From NCBI RefSeq assembly GCF_000002875.2, contig NC_009405.2:62001-126000 (forward strand): a DNA stretch of 64,000 nt. Direction: 5' to 3'. Below are positions 48,753 to 58,133 of this stretch, one piece after another. Within the stretch, counting starts at the first letter, position 1. Every line of letters starts with the position of its first letter. A program made the translations under genes and the position numbers. A model generated the notes under the pieces. The model searched no databases. It was not told the origin of the DNA and saw only the letters and a program-made list of their open reading frames with translations. This DNA comes from Leishmania infantum JPCM5. Lineage: Eukaryota > Euglenozoa > Kinetoplastea > Trypanosomatida > Trypanosomatidae.

Positions 48753-49950
48753 GAACAGGCAAGGTGGGGCGGGTGTGCACGTGCGAGCGAACGCATGCGC
48801 AGCCGCCTCTCTCTCACTCTGTGTGTGGGTGGGTGGGTGGTAGACATAGTTTTACTTCCTTTATAGTAGTTAGGTGGGCAGGATTGTGGAGTGAAGAGGG
48901 GAGCGCTGGAATGGGCTGGGCTGGGGCAGCAGCGGCGACATGGTGGGAGACGGGGACGAGCGAGTAATAGGGAGGGCACGGTTCTGCCTCTTGGCGTGTG
49001 TGTGTGTGTGTGGGTGGGGGGGGGGGGGGGGCAAATGGCAGAATGTGGGCAACGGGAGGAGGAAGAAGAGAAGGGCAGCTGCGGTGGAGGAGTGCGTCTC
49101 TGGCCCTGTGTCTCACTACTTCCTCCCTCCCCTCCTCAGCTATCCCTCTGGTCATCTCTCGTTCGCTATCTCTCACACGTGCCCCTCCCCCCTTCCCCTC
49201 CTTCCCTCCGGTGTGCACTGATCAGCATCTTAACCGAAACAGGATCGAATACGAATCAAGGTGGGGGGCGCAGCGCCCCACTGCCCCTCCTGCTTCCGAG
49301 GCAGAATGGAGAAGGCGAAGCATGGCCGGCGTGTCGGGTCAAATGATGCGCGAAGGCGAGGCGACGGCATGTCGTCCTCCACTCATCACCTCTCCCCTCT
49401 TCCGTATGGTGTTCGGCATGGGGAGGAGCGTGTGCATCGTCCGAGTACGTAGCGATGAGGGCCGTGCTCGGTAGTTGTGCTGATGGACTGTGTTGATTGC
49501 TTCACCGTACCCCCCCCCACTCCCTTTACTATCCTCTTGTCTGCACACTCGCGTACAAGAGGCACGCTACGTTGCTCTGTGCACAAGTCGTGTGTGTGTG
49601 CTGTCGTCGCTTCGCTTTATGGCGCTGCTCACAAGGTCATGTGTGGACTTCTTGTTGCCTTCTCTCACCCCGACTCCTCCCACTCTCTCTCTCGGCTCCT
49701 CTTTTTCCGCGGCAACGGGGCACGCCGCCTTGTCTCTCTGCCTCATTGCGCCGTCCTCGCAGTCCTTCGCTCGCAGCGCCGTATCTCCCGCTCCCGCCCC
49801 CTGTGTGCGAAGAGCATCTGGAAGGCAACGGGTGAGGCGCTTCTCCGCGCCCCGCGCACCCTTTCTTTCGGTGGCGTTTCGCTTCGAGACGCATACACGC
49901 ACACAGCCACACCCCCCCCACTCCCCTCCGCGCTGCCCTTCTTCGACGCC
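48753..49950 (+). other. Intergenic processing region
   Basis: It contains a (GT)n run directly followed by a run of 16 G (49016-49031), C/T tracts at 49120-49205 with AG 49138-49139, and a C-run near 49509-49518. In-frame sequence upstream of 49951 is low-complexity leader. No gene seen. Confidence 0.55.
49016..49031 (+). repeat. G16 homopolymer after a (GT)n run
   Basis: Sixteen consecutive G on the + strand, the longest G homopolymer in the window, in a 3' UTR position. Length may be affected by sequencing error. G-rich RNA here could form a quadruplex only together with neighbouring G runs. Confidence 0.8.
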
Positions 49951-50622
49951 ATGTTGCCCCTGACGCTCCTTCGTCATTGCAACTCTCTGCCGCAGTGTGC
50001 GGCCGCTGCACCACTGTCGCGGCGATGCGCCCTCTCGTCGGCCCTGGCGAAGGGGACGACGTCGACACATGCAAGCGCGTTCCATACCGCATCCATCACC
50101 GAATGCCGCTTCCTGGCGACAGCAACTGGTGTGAGCGGCAGCCCCAGCACCGACTCCTTTTCTCTCGACCCTCCCATTGAGGTCTCCCACTTGCGGGCGG
50201 CGCGTGATGGGCACTTGAAGAAGACACTCACCGCGAAGCTCCGGCAGCTGGACGCGATGGAGCGCATCAAGGCCGAGTGTGACGAGATCGCCTTCCACTA
50301 CCCGGACGTATTCATGAAGCAGCTGTTTGCCTTTCTCGTGCTACAGGCGGCGGTGCTCTTTGACTGGACATACGTCCACTTCGACTGGAACTTCGTCGAG
50401 CCCATCACGTACCTCGTCGGGTACAGCGCGACTTGGATCGCCATCGCGTGGTATGGCGCGATGCAGCAAGAGTTCAGCTACGAGTCCCTGCATCGCTTTC
50501 TTCAGAACGCCAAGCGTGAGAGGCTCTACAAGGCGCACCAATTCGACCAGCAGGCTTACGAGGCGCTGCGGGTGGAAGTGGCGAAGCTAGACAGGGTGGT
50601 GCGCGGATTGGAGGGGGTGTAG
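49951..50622 (+). CDS. Mitochondrial calcium uniporter (MCU) family subunit
   Basis: 223 residues, smaller than canonical MCU. The first 55 residues form a mitochondrial presequence-like region (MLPLTLLRHCNSL, Ser/Ala/Arg-rich, no acidic residue until later). A coiled-coil-like helix (about 85-112) leads to two membrane segments: about 122-143 and about 149-170. The turn between them is the MCU pore signature, reading W146-N-F-V-E150-P where the usual motif is WDxxEP, so the Asp of the selectivity filter is Asn and only the Glu is kept. The following 'ITYLVGYSATWIAIAWYGAMQQEFSYESL' matches the MCU second helix and the matrix segment after it. Trypanosomatids have a hetero-oligomeric uniporter with several MCU paralogues; this is likely one of the auxiliary types. 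Confidence 0.85.
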   Translation: MLPLTLLRHCNSLPQCAAAAPLSRRCALSSALAKGTTSTHASAFHTASITECRFLATATGVSGSPSTDSFSLDPPIEVSHLRAARDGHLKKTLTAKLRQLDAMERIKAECDEIAFHYPDVFMKQLFAFLVLQAAVLFDWTYVHFDWNFVEPITYLVGYSATWIAIAWYGAMQQEFSYESLHRFLQNAKRERLYKAHQFDQQAYEALRVEVAKLDRVVRGLEGV

Positions 50623-51208
50623 ATGTGAACAAGCGCGACGCGAGTCGTCTTTCTGCTCGTATGTGTCTGTGCGTGTGGCGCACCCACGCTCTCCTTTCAC
50701 CGCTTGGATGTAGGGGAACGACTCCCAAGCGAAAAGGGCGTCGTCTATGCGTGTAGCCCTTAAAGGGAGAGGAATGTGATGTGGAGGGGAACAGTTTCTC
50801 ACCTCCTCATCCCTCCCGCCTCTCGCCAGCGAGAGCACCTCCTTCCTTCCTTGCTTCCTTCCTTCCCTCAAGGTCTCCGCTCACTGCATGCTGTGTGCGT
50901 GAGGCTCTCGCTGTCGCTGCCCTTCTACTTCCTAAGCCGCCGCCCCTCGTCTCTCCACACGCGTCTTGTTCATCTCACAGCTTCCTCTTACCCCTCCCGC
51001 TAAAAACACGACAGTCATCGCAGCTGCGAAAAGCGCCCCATACACTCGCGCACGCGCAACTGCAAGAGCACCATTAAGGGGTGGCGACGGTGCCTGTCTG
51101 CGCCAGTCTGCTGTCACGCGCACATCCGTAAGCACGTCTTTCTCCCTCCTTCTTACTCTGTGTGTGGGTGTGTGTCTCCGTAAGGCGTAACGCACGCACA
51201 CGCCCGCC
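50623..51208 (+). other. Intergenic processing region
   Basis: It contains (TTCC)n repeats at about 50840-50870 and an acceptor candidate at AG 50979-50980 (after 'CTTGTTCATCTCAC'). No gene seen. Confidence 0.55.
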
Positions 51209-52042
51209 ATGGCCGCCAACTCCGAGCAGTACTGGCGCAGGCAGCTGGCGCAAACGGAGGCCGAGTACGAGCAAATTATTCAGGGCCTGCGTGATGAGGT
51301 GGAGCGGCAGCAGCGCCGCTGCGGCGACCTCGTGCACGAGAATGCGATGCATCGTGCCACCGTTGCCGCCGATATTCGCGACTTCTGTCAGCAGTACGTG
51401 GCGAACGCTAATCAGCAGCAGCAGCAGCAGCAGCAGCAAGCGAGGTGGGGGCCGGCGGCCACACGGATGCTGCAGGGCGCCAAGAAGGACGTCGACAGTA
51501 TTCCGCTTCCGACCCTCTTAACCTTCCTGCACGAGTACAGCCATGGGCTGCTTCAACTCCCCGAGAACCGTCGGAAGCGCCTCCGCCAGGACACGCAACT
51601 CAGCCCACTGCATCACAGACTGCGCCAACGCATGCTGGCGCATCACCGACGGACGGGCAGAGAAGACGAGTTGATGGAGGAATGGTGCAGCGGGGAGTAC
51701 GACGGCAGTGGCGTCACATTGCCGAGCATGCCGTCTTTGAGCGCATCATCATCTCCAACGTGGCCGACGACGGTGCCACCGCGGTACGCGGATCCGGAAG
51801 GAAAGCGGCAGATGGCCCCTGCGAACGGAGAAAGCAGCCCTGACGGCGACGGGCCACCATATCCTCGACGCAGTGGTGGCAGCAGCGGGGCGAGGACCGC
51901 GGCGATGGCAGCCGGTGGCGCGGCGGTGCCAACGGGAAAGGCGAGCGCCACCGCGGGTGTTGGTGTCATCAACAGCGGAGGCGAAGGCGGTCCGGTGATG
52001 GCCGCCTCAGCGTTCGGCCTTCCCTCACTGCCGCCTCGATAG
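51209..52042 (+). CDS. Unrecognised protein with N-terminal coiled coil and poly-Q
   Basis: 277 residues. Residues 5-40 form a coiled coil ('QLAQTEAEYEQIIQGLRDEVERQQRR'). Nine Gln codons (51413-51439, mostly CAG) follow at 69-77. A helical basic stretch (85-155) has many Arg/His, and the last 110 residues are Gly/Ala/Ser/Pro-rich and probably disordered. There is no signal peptide, membrane helix or catalytic motif. The Kozak-like ATG context (CGCCCGCCATGG) supports this start. I do not recognise it; a cytoskeletal or flagellar adaptor would fit but is only a guess. Confidence 0.7.
   Translation: MAANSEQYWRRQLAQTEAEYEQIIQGLRDEVERQQRRCGDLVHENAMHRATVAADIRDFCQQYVANANQQQQQQQQQARWGPAATRMLQGAKKDVDSIPLPTLLTFLHEYSHGLLQLPENRRKRLRQDTQLSPLHHRLRQRMLAHHRRTGREDELMEEWCSGEYDGSGVTLPSMPSLSASSSPTWPTTVPPRYADPEGKRQMAPANGESSPDGDGPPYPRRSGGSSGARTAAMAAGGAAVPTGKASATAGVGVINSGGEGGPVMAASAFGLPSLPPR
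51413..51439 (+). repeat. In-frame CAG repeat (poly-Q, 9 codons)
   Basis: Eight CAG plus one CAA codon encode nine Gln in the unrecognised coiled-coil protein. Confidence 0.9.
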
Positions 52043-52501
52043 AGGGACTGCAGCGTTGTCGGAACACGTGTTTGGAGTTGGGAGGTGGGGTGGGTGCATG
52101 GCGCTCTCGTCATGGCTTGCGCCGCCCTTCCCTTTCTGCTTTCCCTCACCCTTGCGTGCATGCACACACACAAGCATATAGTGTGCTTGTACCGTCGCCT
52201 GTGCCTTCGCTCTCTCACGTCCTCCTGAGAGCCTCTCGACTTTATGTGCTCAACTCTGCCAAACCACCCTCTTCTCAAGCACATAGACAGGCGCGTGCAC
52301 AAGCGCGGCTTTCCGCAGCCGCCGCCTCCCCCCCCCACCTCACCCCCATTCTGTGGCCAAGCAGTGCTCATGTGCTGTGCCCTGCTTTTCTGCGCAGTGC
52401 AGGCGCGTATGTTGCGTATCCGACGGATGTCCTCACCTGCACAGCCTTCTCTGCCTCCACACGCCTCTCCTCTTCCTTCGCACGTGCACAGGGACGTGCG
52501 C
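52043..52501 (+). other. Intergenic processing region
   Basis: Dense in acceptor candidates: AG 52362-52363, AG 52396-52397 (after 'CCTGCTTTTCTGCGC') and AG 52490-52491 after the long C/T tract 52444-52485. The last, 11 nt before the ATG at 52502, decided the start given to the RPAP2 gene. In-frame ATGs at 52244 and 52409 are the alternatives. Confidence 0.55.
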
Positions 52502-54547
52502 ATGTCTCACTCGCCAGCGGACAGCGCTGTCAAGAGCGGCAGTGGTGCCCGTGGCGGTGCGTGGGAAGTCATCATCGATAAGGCCGTCTCCTTCGTCACG
52601 GAGTACCTCGCCTCCACCACACGCGAGTTCGACCCGGCAGCACCGCTCTCGCAGCACATGCTTCACCTCATTGACCGCGGAAGCCTGCGGGACATCTTGG
52701 TGGAGCGAAACTACAACGAACTATGTGGGTGCTTTGGGTGCAGCAACAAGCCACGGGGGCTGCTCGCTGCGGGCAGTGGCACGCTGTCCTTCGAGTGGGA
52801 CTCCTCGCTATCCTTATCCGCATCAAGCGCCGAGGGTGATGATACCACGGACGACGAGGCTGATGGACGCAGCCATGGCTCACACAGGCGCGGGCGAGGA
52901 GAGACGGCAGACGGCGCAGCGGCAGCGGCACGGTCCATCAAAGATCAGCCGGACGCAGATGCTGAGGAGATCGTCTACGAGGAGGACCTGTACACGGCAG
53001 AGTCTTTCCGACTCGCCCAGCGCCAACGCGCTATGCTGAACCGCATGCAGCGCAAGAAGCTGATGCGCGAGCAGAGGGCGATGCGAGCTGCCGCGACGTC
53101 GGATGGTGCGGCTGCTGGTGCTGCTGTGCGACCAGCTCCGGTGGGCCCGGGCGGTACCGCACCGGTGTCCTCGCGCGTGTTGCGTAATGGCTTGATCGGC
53201 GCCAGTTTCCCGCAGCGCTTCTGTAGCCCTGAGTGCGAGGAAACGTACGAGTCGAGCATTATGCGGCGTGTGTCGCCGTACTTTGCTTACGACTACCCTT
53301 CTATCCTCGGCGCCATCACGAATTTGTTTCCCAACTTGAGAGTGGCGGCGCTGCAGCAGCTCGCTGGCGCGGAGACATCCTCTGCGGGGCTGGTGAAGCG
53401 TGTTCTGGAGGCCCAGCAGCAGGAAGGCGGAGACGCACCGGCTAATGCCTCTGCCTCTGTTTCTGCTGGTCCTGCTGGTGGTGCGCTGAAGCCGGTGCAT
53501 GTGGGGGTCTCTCTCGAAAGTAGCGAGCTCATCCGCTGCAACCCGGGAAAGCGCGCGGCGAGAGTTGCGCACAAGGCACGCGGCGCCGACATGGCAGCGC
53601 AGGTGAATGACGCGTCCTCGGCACCGCTCCTTCGCGAGGTGCTTGAGCAGATGCAAGTGCTTCAGCACGTGTGGAGCAATGAGGTGGGGCCGCGCTTATC
53701 GGAGACGCGCCTCTCGCGAATGGCGGATGACGCCGCCACCGCGCCGTCTCCTACGAGTGCAGCCACTGCAGCGAGGCGCTTCGGGTCTGCACAGGGGCCG
53801 GCGTCGTTCCCGCCTCGGCCAGTCCTCCGCGGTTCGCTGCTGCTACTTGACTTCATCATGAACACGAGCTGCGCACAAACGCGTAGGCTCTTTCACGCGC
53901 ACTATGCACGTCATCGTCCCGCGCTGCAGCGATGCCTCACTGCAGCGGCCTCATCACGCGAAACCAGGGCAAGCTCGCTCTTCTACAGCGTCTCTGCGGA
54001 TATCGTTGCTGAGCTGGAGAAACGCAGCGTCGAGGCTTTGGCGGCGGCTGGCGCCGCTGAGGAATCAGTCGGTGACACGGCTTTCGATGTCGAGAATGAG
54101 GGTCTTCGCGTAGACCCGCTGCTGCAGCAGCAGCGCCGCGAGCTGCTCGTCTCGCACATCTTTTCCGAGGACGTGACAGCCACGCTGTCTCGTCTTCTCT
54201 TTGTGGACTACGCCGTCCTGTCCAACATGTCGTGGTCGGGCGTGTGGTTCTCTGGTTTATCTCTTCGCCTGCCTGCGGGGCAGCAGAGCAGCAACTGCTC
54301 GCTGTTGCGCAGTCTGCAGTTTCCATTCGCCATACCAGCGGTGCTGCTGCAGACTGCAGAGTCGACGCCGGAGGTGCTAGGGCTGGCCATGATTTTCTTG
54401 GTCGCCGCCGGCTGCTGCTCCGAGGGTGTGTGGCGCGGCTGCATGCGGGAGGAAGTGGCCTTTGACGAGGTCGCAGAGGCGATTGGGCTGACCCGCGACG
54501 ACATCGCCGCAGCGGTGGGGTCGCTGATGTTGGGCGAGGAGGTATGA
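52502..54547 (+). CDS. RPAP2: RPAP2/Rtr1-family RNA polymerase II factor
   Basis: 681 residues from the chosen ATG. Rtr1/RPAP2 proteins bind RNA polymerase II, help its nuclear import and are linked to CTD Ser5 dephosphorylation. The signature is the zinc site: 'LRDILVERNYNELCGCFGC' (Cys75-x4-Cys80) and 'FCSPECEETYESSI' (Cys241-x3-Cys245), matching the CysCys...Cys(Cys/His) pattern of the family. The spacer between halves is about 160 residues rather than roughly 30, filled by an Asp/Ser/Gly-rich region and a basic helix (160-200). The 430 residues after the zinc site are helical with Ala-rich linkers and are not recognised. Trypanosome RPB1 lacks heptad CTD repeats, so substrate recognition must differ. 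In-frame ATGs at 52244 and 52409 would lengthen it, but that sequence is pyrimidine-rich leader in style. Confidence 0.78.
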   Translation: MSHSPADSAVKSGSGARGGAWEVIIDKAVSFVTEYLASTTREFDPAAPLSQHMLHLIDRGSLRDILVERNYNELCGCFGCSNKPRGLLAAGSGTLSFEWDSSLSLSASSAEGDDTTDDEADGRSHGSHRRGRGETADGAAAAARSIKDQPDADAEEIVYEEDLYTAESFRLAQRQRAMLNRMQRKKLMREQRAMRAAATSDGAAAGAAVRPAPVGPGGTAPVSSRVLRNGLIGASFPQRFCSPECEETYESSIMRRVSPYFAYDYPSILGAITNLFPNLRVAALQQLAGAETSSAGLVKRVLEAQQQEGGDAPANASASVSAGPAGGALKPVHVGVSLESSELIRCNPGKRAARVAHKARGADMAAQVNDASSAPLLREVLEQMQVLQHVWSNEVGPRLSETRLSRMADDAATAPSPTSAATAARRFGSAQGPASFPPRPVLRGSLLLLDFIMNTSCAQTRRLFHAHYARHRPALQRCLTAAASSRETRASSLFYSVSADIVAELEKRSVEALAAAGAAEESVGDTAFDVENEGLRVDPLLQQQRRELLVSHIFSEDVTATLSRLLFVDYAVLSNMSWSGVWFSGLSLRLPAGQQSSNCSLLRSLQFPFAIPAVLLQTAESTPEVLGLAMIFLVAAGCCSEGVWRGCMREEVAFDEVAEAIGLTRDDIAAAVGSLMLGEEV

Positions 54548-55272
54548 CGCACACGAGCGTCAGGCTGGTGTGTGGTGTGTGTAGACGCTTCTCCGCCTCC
54601 CCTTTCTCCTCGACCGGGACGCAGCCCCGCCGACGGCACCGCCAGTGTATCCGCTGCCGCGCAGCTTTTCACGTTGTCTAACTTCTCTTGCCTCCCACAG
54701 CTGCGCTCTAACTGGCGATTCAACTCGCATGCACGCCAATTGGCAAAGGTCTTCGTGCAGCGATCATACGAGGAGGAGGCGCGGCGAGTGTACTTGTGCT
54801 TCGCGTGGTGCTCACAACCGCAGCTGCGGCCACCATCGCGTCTGCCGGCCAAGGTGAGTCTGTCCCGTCCCTCTCTTCCTCTCTGCTTCGCTTGGCGCGA
54901 CGTCGTGAGAAATGGAGAGGCGATAGTGGCGACATTACGACATGGCGCACAGCTGTTCAATCCATGCTCTTTCATCCACCCCCTCCCCTCCCACGACGTA
55001 CCTGCTCTCACCAGCCAACGTGTAGAAGGTCTGTGTGTGAGTGTGTCATCCCCCTCCCCTCCCCCCGCCTCAGAAAGCAGCAAGACAAAGCCACAGCCAC
55101 CAACGTCCGTATCGCACACGCGAAACTCTGCCACGCTTAGATTCGGCACGAGTGTTCATCACTACTAGCGACGTTTTCCTCTCTTTTGTGTGTGTGTCTG
55201 CCTTCCGTTACGAAGAGCACACACGCACTTGCCTCCGCCCTCGCCCGCCCCCCCCCCCCGATACCTCCAGCC
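54548..55272 (+). other. Intergenic processing region
   Basis: It contains a very strong acceptor-like site (tract 54672-54698, AG 54699-54700) and later candidates, including AG 55214-55215, 58 nt before the CFAP20 ATG. A long frame across 54572-55168 is low-complexity at its 3' end and was not called. Confidence 0.55.
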
Positions 55273-55920
55273 ATGTTCCACAACAGCTACCAGGCAGGCT
55301 TCCTGTCGATCCTTTACAGCATCGGCTCGAAGCCACTGCAGATTTGGGACTCGCAGGTGCGCAACGGCCACGTCAAGCGCATCACCGACGAGGACATCCA
55401 GAGTAGTGTGCTGGAGATTATGGGGAGCAATGTTAGCACGTGCTACATCGTCTGCCCCGCCAACCCGAAGCAGACCCTTGGCATCAAGCTGCCGTTTCTC
55501 GTCATGATCATCAAGAACATGAAGAAGTACTTCTCCTTCGAGGTGACCATACTGGACGACAAGAACATGCGCCGTCGCTTCCGCGCCAGCAACTACCAGA
55601 GCACAACGAAGGTGAAGCCGTTCATATGCACTATGCCGATGCGCCTCGATGAGGGCTGGAACCAGATCCAGTTCAACCTATCCGATTTCACGCGCCGCGC
55701 CTACGGCACGAACTACGTGGAGACGCTGCGGGTGCAGGTGCACGCGAACTGCCGCATCCGCCGTCTGTACTTCAGCGACCGCCTATACGCCGAGGAGGAG
55801 CTGCCACCGGAGTTCAAGCTGTTCCTGCCCATCGCCCAGCAGCCTCCGGCGGCTGCGGCGGCGGAGCAGAGAGACGTCGAAGCCGCCGACGTGCCGCAGG
55901 CTTCCTCCGTGGCCCAGTGA
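55273..55920 (+). CDS. CFAP20: Cilia- and flagella-associated protein 20
   Basis: 215 residues; the conserved family core is about 190, and the extra C-terminal 25 residues are Ala/Glu-rich. It is among the most conserved axonemal proteins: '[25 protein letters not shown]', '[18 protein letters not shown]', '[24 protein letters not shown]' and '[26 protein letters not shown]' are all recognisable. CFAP20 (Bug22) lies in the inner junction of axonemal doublet microtubules and is needed for flagellar waveform and stability. The ATG at 55273 gives the expected family N-terminus (MF.N.YQ.GF). Confidence 0.96.
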   Translation: MFHNSYQAGFLSILYSIGSKPLQIWDSQVRNGHVKRITDEDIQSSVLEIMGSNVSTCYIVCPANPKQTLGIKLPFLVMIIKNMKKYFSFEVTILDDKNMRRRFRASNYQSTTKVKPFICTMPMRLDEGWNQIQFNLSDFTRRAYGTNYVETLRVQVHANCRIRRLYFSDRLYAEEELPPEFKLFLPIAQQPPAAAAAEQRDVEAADVPQASSVAQ

Positions 55921-55961
55921 GTCCGCCCCTTCCGGGCCGCGCTGCCCCTGCGCGTTTCTCC

Positions 55962-55992
<31 letters not shown>

Positions 55993-57059
55993 AGGCTCGT
56001 GTCTCTGTGTTTGCTGTGTTTGTTTGTCGCCTTCGTTTCTCACTTCTCTTTTCTGCCCTCCCCTCCCCCGAGTTGTGTGGTGGCGGCGTGAGACAGTCCT
56101 CCTCCTCTTCCCTCTTCTTCTATGTATTGGTAGCTGATGCTGATGTGGTGATGGCGAGAGCACACATGGAGGTACATGTGGGCACAGGTGTGTTTGTGTG
56201 TGTGTGTATCGATGTACATCTTCGAAAGGCAAAGGACAAGAAACGCACAGAGCGCAGGGAGGTCAACCCTGTGCGGAGGCGGTGGTGGCTTCTGCCAGCA
56301 GCGTCGCGGACACTGGCGGTAGTTGTCCCTCCTTTCCCCCGCTCGTTCCCTCCCTCGTACTGCTGACTGCGCTGCTCTGTGCGCCACATGTAGGCGCAGG
56401 TCTCTGCGAGCGTAGGCGATGTCAGTGGGGTGCATCAGCAAGCTTCCTTTTTCATTCTCCGCCCAACCTCACTCTCAGGGGTGTCTCTCTCTCGGGGTCA
56501 GTTGCCTCGCAAGTAGTATCACGTCAGCCTCGGCCCCTCTCTGCTGCTCGGCCCATCCTCCTCCCTCCCTCCTTCTGCATGACTCTCTCGTCTCCGTCAG
56601 TGTCCGCTCCTCCACGCACCCGCGCGCATCTCCAACGCATCCATCGACGCACACACGCGCACGCACAGATACGCAGAGAGGCAGCCGAGGGCACGAGTGA
56701 AAGTCGCGACACGCGCGCTCGTCCCGCATCCTTGGTTCTTGGAAAGTTGATCTTCGCTGATTGACGCACACGCACACACATACATGTACATATAAGCGCG
56801 CCAAGCGTGTTGGTGCGGCATCACGAAGGCCCTCTTCGAGAGGAAAAGCGGAGCTCCCGCTCCTTGCCCTACGGACGAAAGAGGGGACGCGGGCGTGCGT
56901 GTATTGCGTAGAGCACACGTGCCCCACACAGGCATACACACACACAGAGAGAGAGAGAGACAGAACGAGGGGGTGGGCATCGGTAAGCGTTGCGGTGGCA
57001 CCCTACGCACCTAGACACCACACGCAGACAGCGAGACACCGCCCACCCCGCCCATCCGC
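55921..57059 (+). other. Intergenic processing region
   Basis: (GT)n at 55962-55984 just after the CFAP20 stop; (GA)n near 56949-56963. An acceptor candidate for the nuclease gene is AG 56599-56600 after the tract 56551-56598. No gene seen. Confidence 0.55.
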
Positions 57060-58133
57060 ATGCAGCCGCTCAAGCGTATCCGTCACCCCTCCGGCTCAGA
57101 GATCCTCTTCGATGCCAAGTGGCATCAGTACAAGCTGGGCGGCACGACTTTGCGCTCCGTCTCAAAGTTGCTTGACCGCTTCTTTCCCTTCGACGAGAAG
57201 CGCGTGCTGGAGCTGGTCTCCAAGAAGACGGGGCAGCCGGTGGACAAGATCAAGCAGGGCTGGTCACGGCAGGCCCTCCTCGGCAAGAACGTGCACGAGT
57301 TTATCGAGTGCAAACTGCTCAAGAAACCGCCGCCGACCTTTACGCTGCTGATGAAGCGCAAGCAAGCCCGAGAGGCAGCACGGCCGGCGGACGCGACAGG
57401 ACCCGCAGCCATCACGACGACACCTCTTGAAGACGAGGTGCTGCACGGAGAGGAGGCTCTATACCTGCCAGTGGCCGAGATGGCCGTAGAGAAGGTGCTG
57501 AGCGCCTACGACGTGCTCGGCGCGGAGCAGGTGATTGCAGCACCCGGGTGGGGCATTGCCGGCACGATCGACTTCATGGGCCGAAACCGCCGCACGAACC
57601 GCGTGCTCATCGGCGACTGGAAGACGACAGGAGGCGTCACGAGCAACTTCCGCTTTGGTGCGTTTGAAACGGCGTGCCCCGGCGCGCTGCGGCACCTGCC
57701 GAACAGCAAGACGTACCGATACGCAATGCAGGTGATCATCTACGGAGAGATCCTGGCCCGGGAGCAGTACTTTGAAAAGCAGTTCTTCGACGCTCAGCTG
57801 CGTGCGTCGCTAACGGCGTCGTTGGCCGTCCCCAGCACGGATGTGATGCCGCCAGCGCCACCGGCGAAGACCAGAGGGCGGCCGAGCAGCCGGGCCGCGG
57901 CGCCCGCGAAGTCCGACATCGGAAGCGATGTCGAGAGTCTGTTGAAGACCTTCTACCACAACAGCACCGAGCAGCGCTTCGAGTACGGCATTGTGCAGCT
58001 GGCCAAGGGAGAGGACGGCGGCGTGGTGGCGGAGTTCAAGGAGGTCACGCCATCGACGGTGATGCCGCCAGATTGCCCTGAGATGACCTTTGACAGCTTG
58101 CTGCAGCGTGTGATGGAAGGGGTTGGGGTTTAG
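57060..58133 (+). CDS. PD-(D/E)XK superfamily nuclease (RecB/MGME1-like)
   Basis: 357 residues. The N-terminal part 'WHQYKLGGTTLRSVSKLLDRFFPFDEKRVL' and 'GWSRQALLGKNVHEFIE' (68-83, with His79 and Glu83) is the helical lead-in seen in RecB-type exonucleases. The catalytic core follows: 'GTIDFMG' with Asp171, then 'VLIGDWKTT' with Asp186-x-Lys188, then 'YRYAMQVIIYGEIL' giving the Q-x3-Y motif (Gln224, Tyr228). All core residues are present, so it should be an active DNA exonuclease or nuclease. MGME1, the mitochondrial single-strand exonuclease, has this arrangement, but no obvious mitochondrial presequence is seen here (MQPLKRIRHPSG is basic). An insert with Arg/Pro/Ser (280-305) precedes a final helical segment. 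Confidence 0.8.
   Translation: MQPLKRIRHPSGSEILFDAKWHQYKLGGTTLRSVSKLLDRFFPFDEKRVLELVSKKTGQPVDKIKQGWSRQALLGKNVHEFIECKLLKKPPPTFTLLMKRKQAREAARPADATGPAAITTTPLEDEVLHGEEALYLPVAEMAVEKVLSAYDVLGAEQVIAAPGWGIAGTIDFMGRNRRTNRVLIGDWKTTGGVTSNFRFGAFETACPGALRHLPNSKTYRYAMQVIIYGEILAREQYFEKQFFDAQLRASLTASLAVPSTDVMPPAPPAKTRGRPSSRAAAPAKSDIGSDVESLLKTFYHNSTEQRFEYGIVQLAKGEDGGVVAEFKEVTPSTVMPPDCPEMTFDSLLQRVMEGVGV

Noticed and set aside
54572..55168. 198-codon + frame between RPAP2 and CFAP20, with AG at 54700 and AAG|GTGAGT at 54853 that would look like exon borders
   Set aside because: Trypanosomatids have very few cis-introns. The frame becomes Ser/Pro low-complexity, and the strong AG is better explained as a trans-splice acceptor in a leader. 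The GTGAGT match is a six-base coincidence without supporting evidence.
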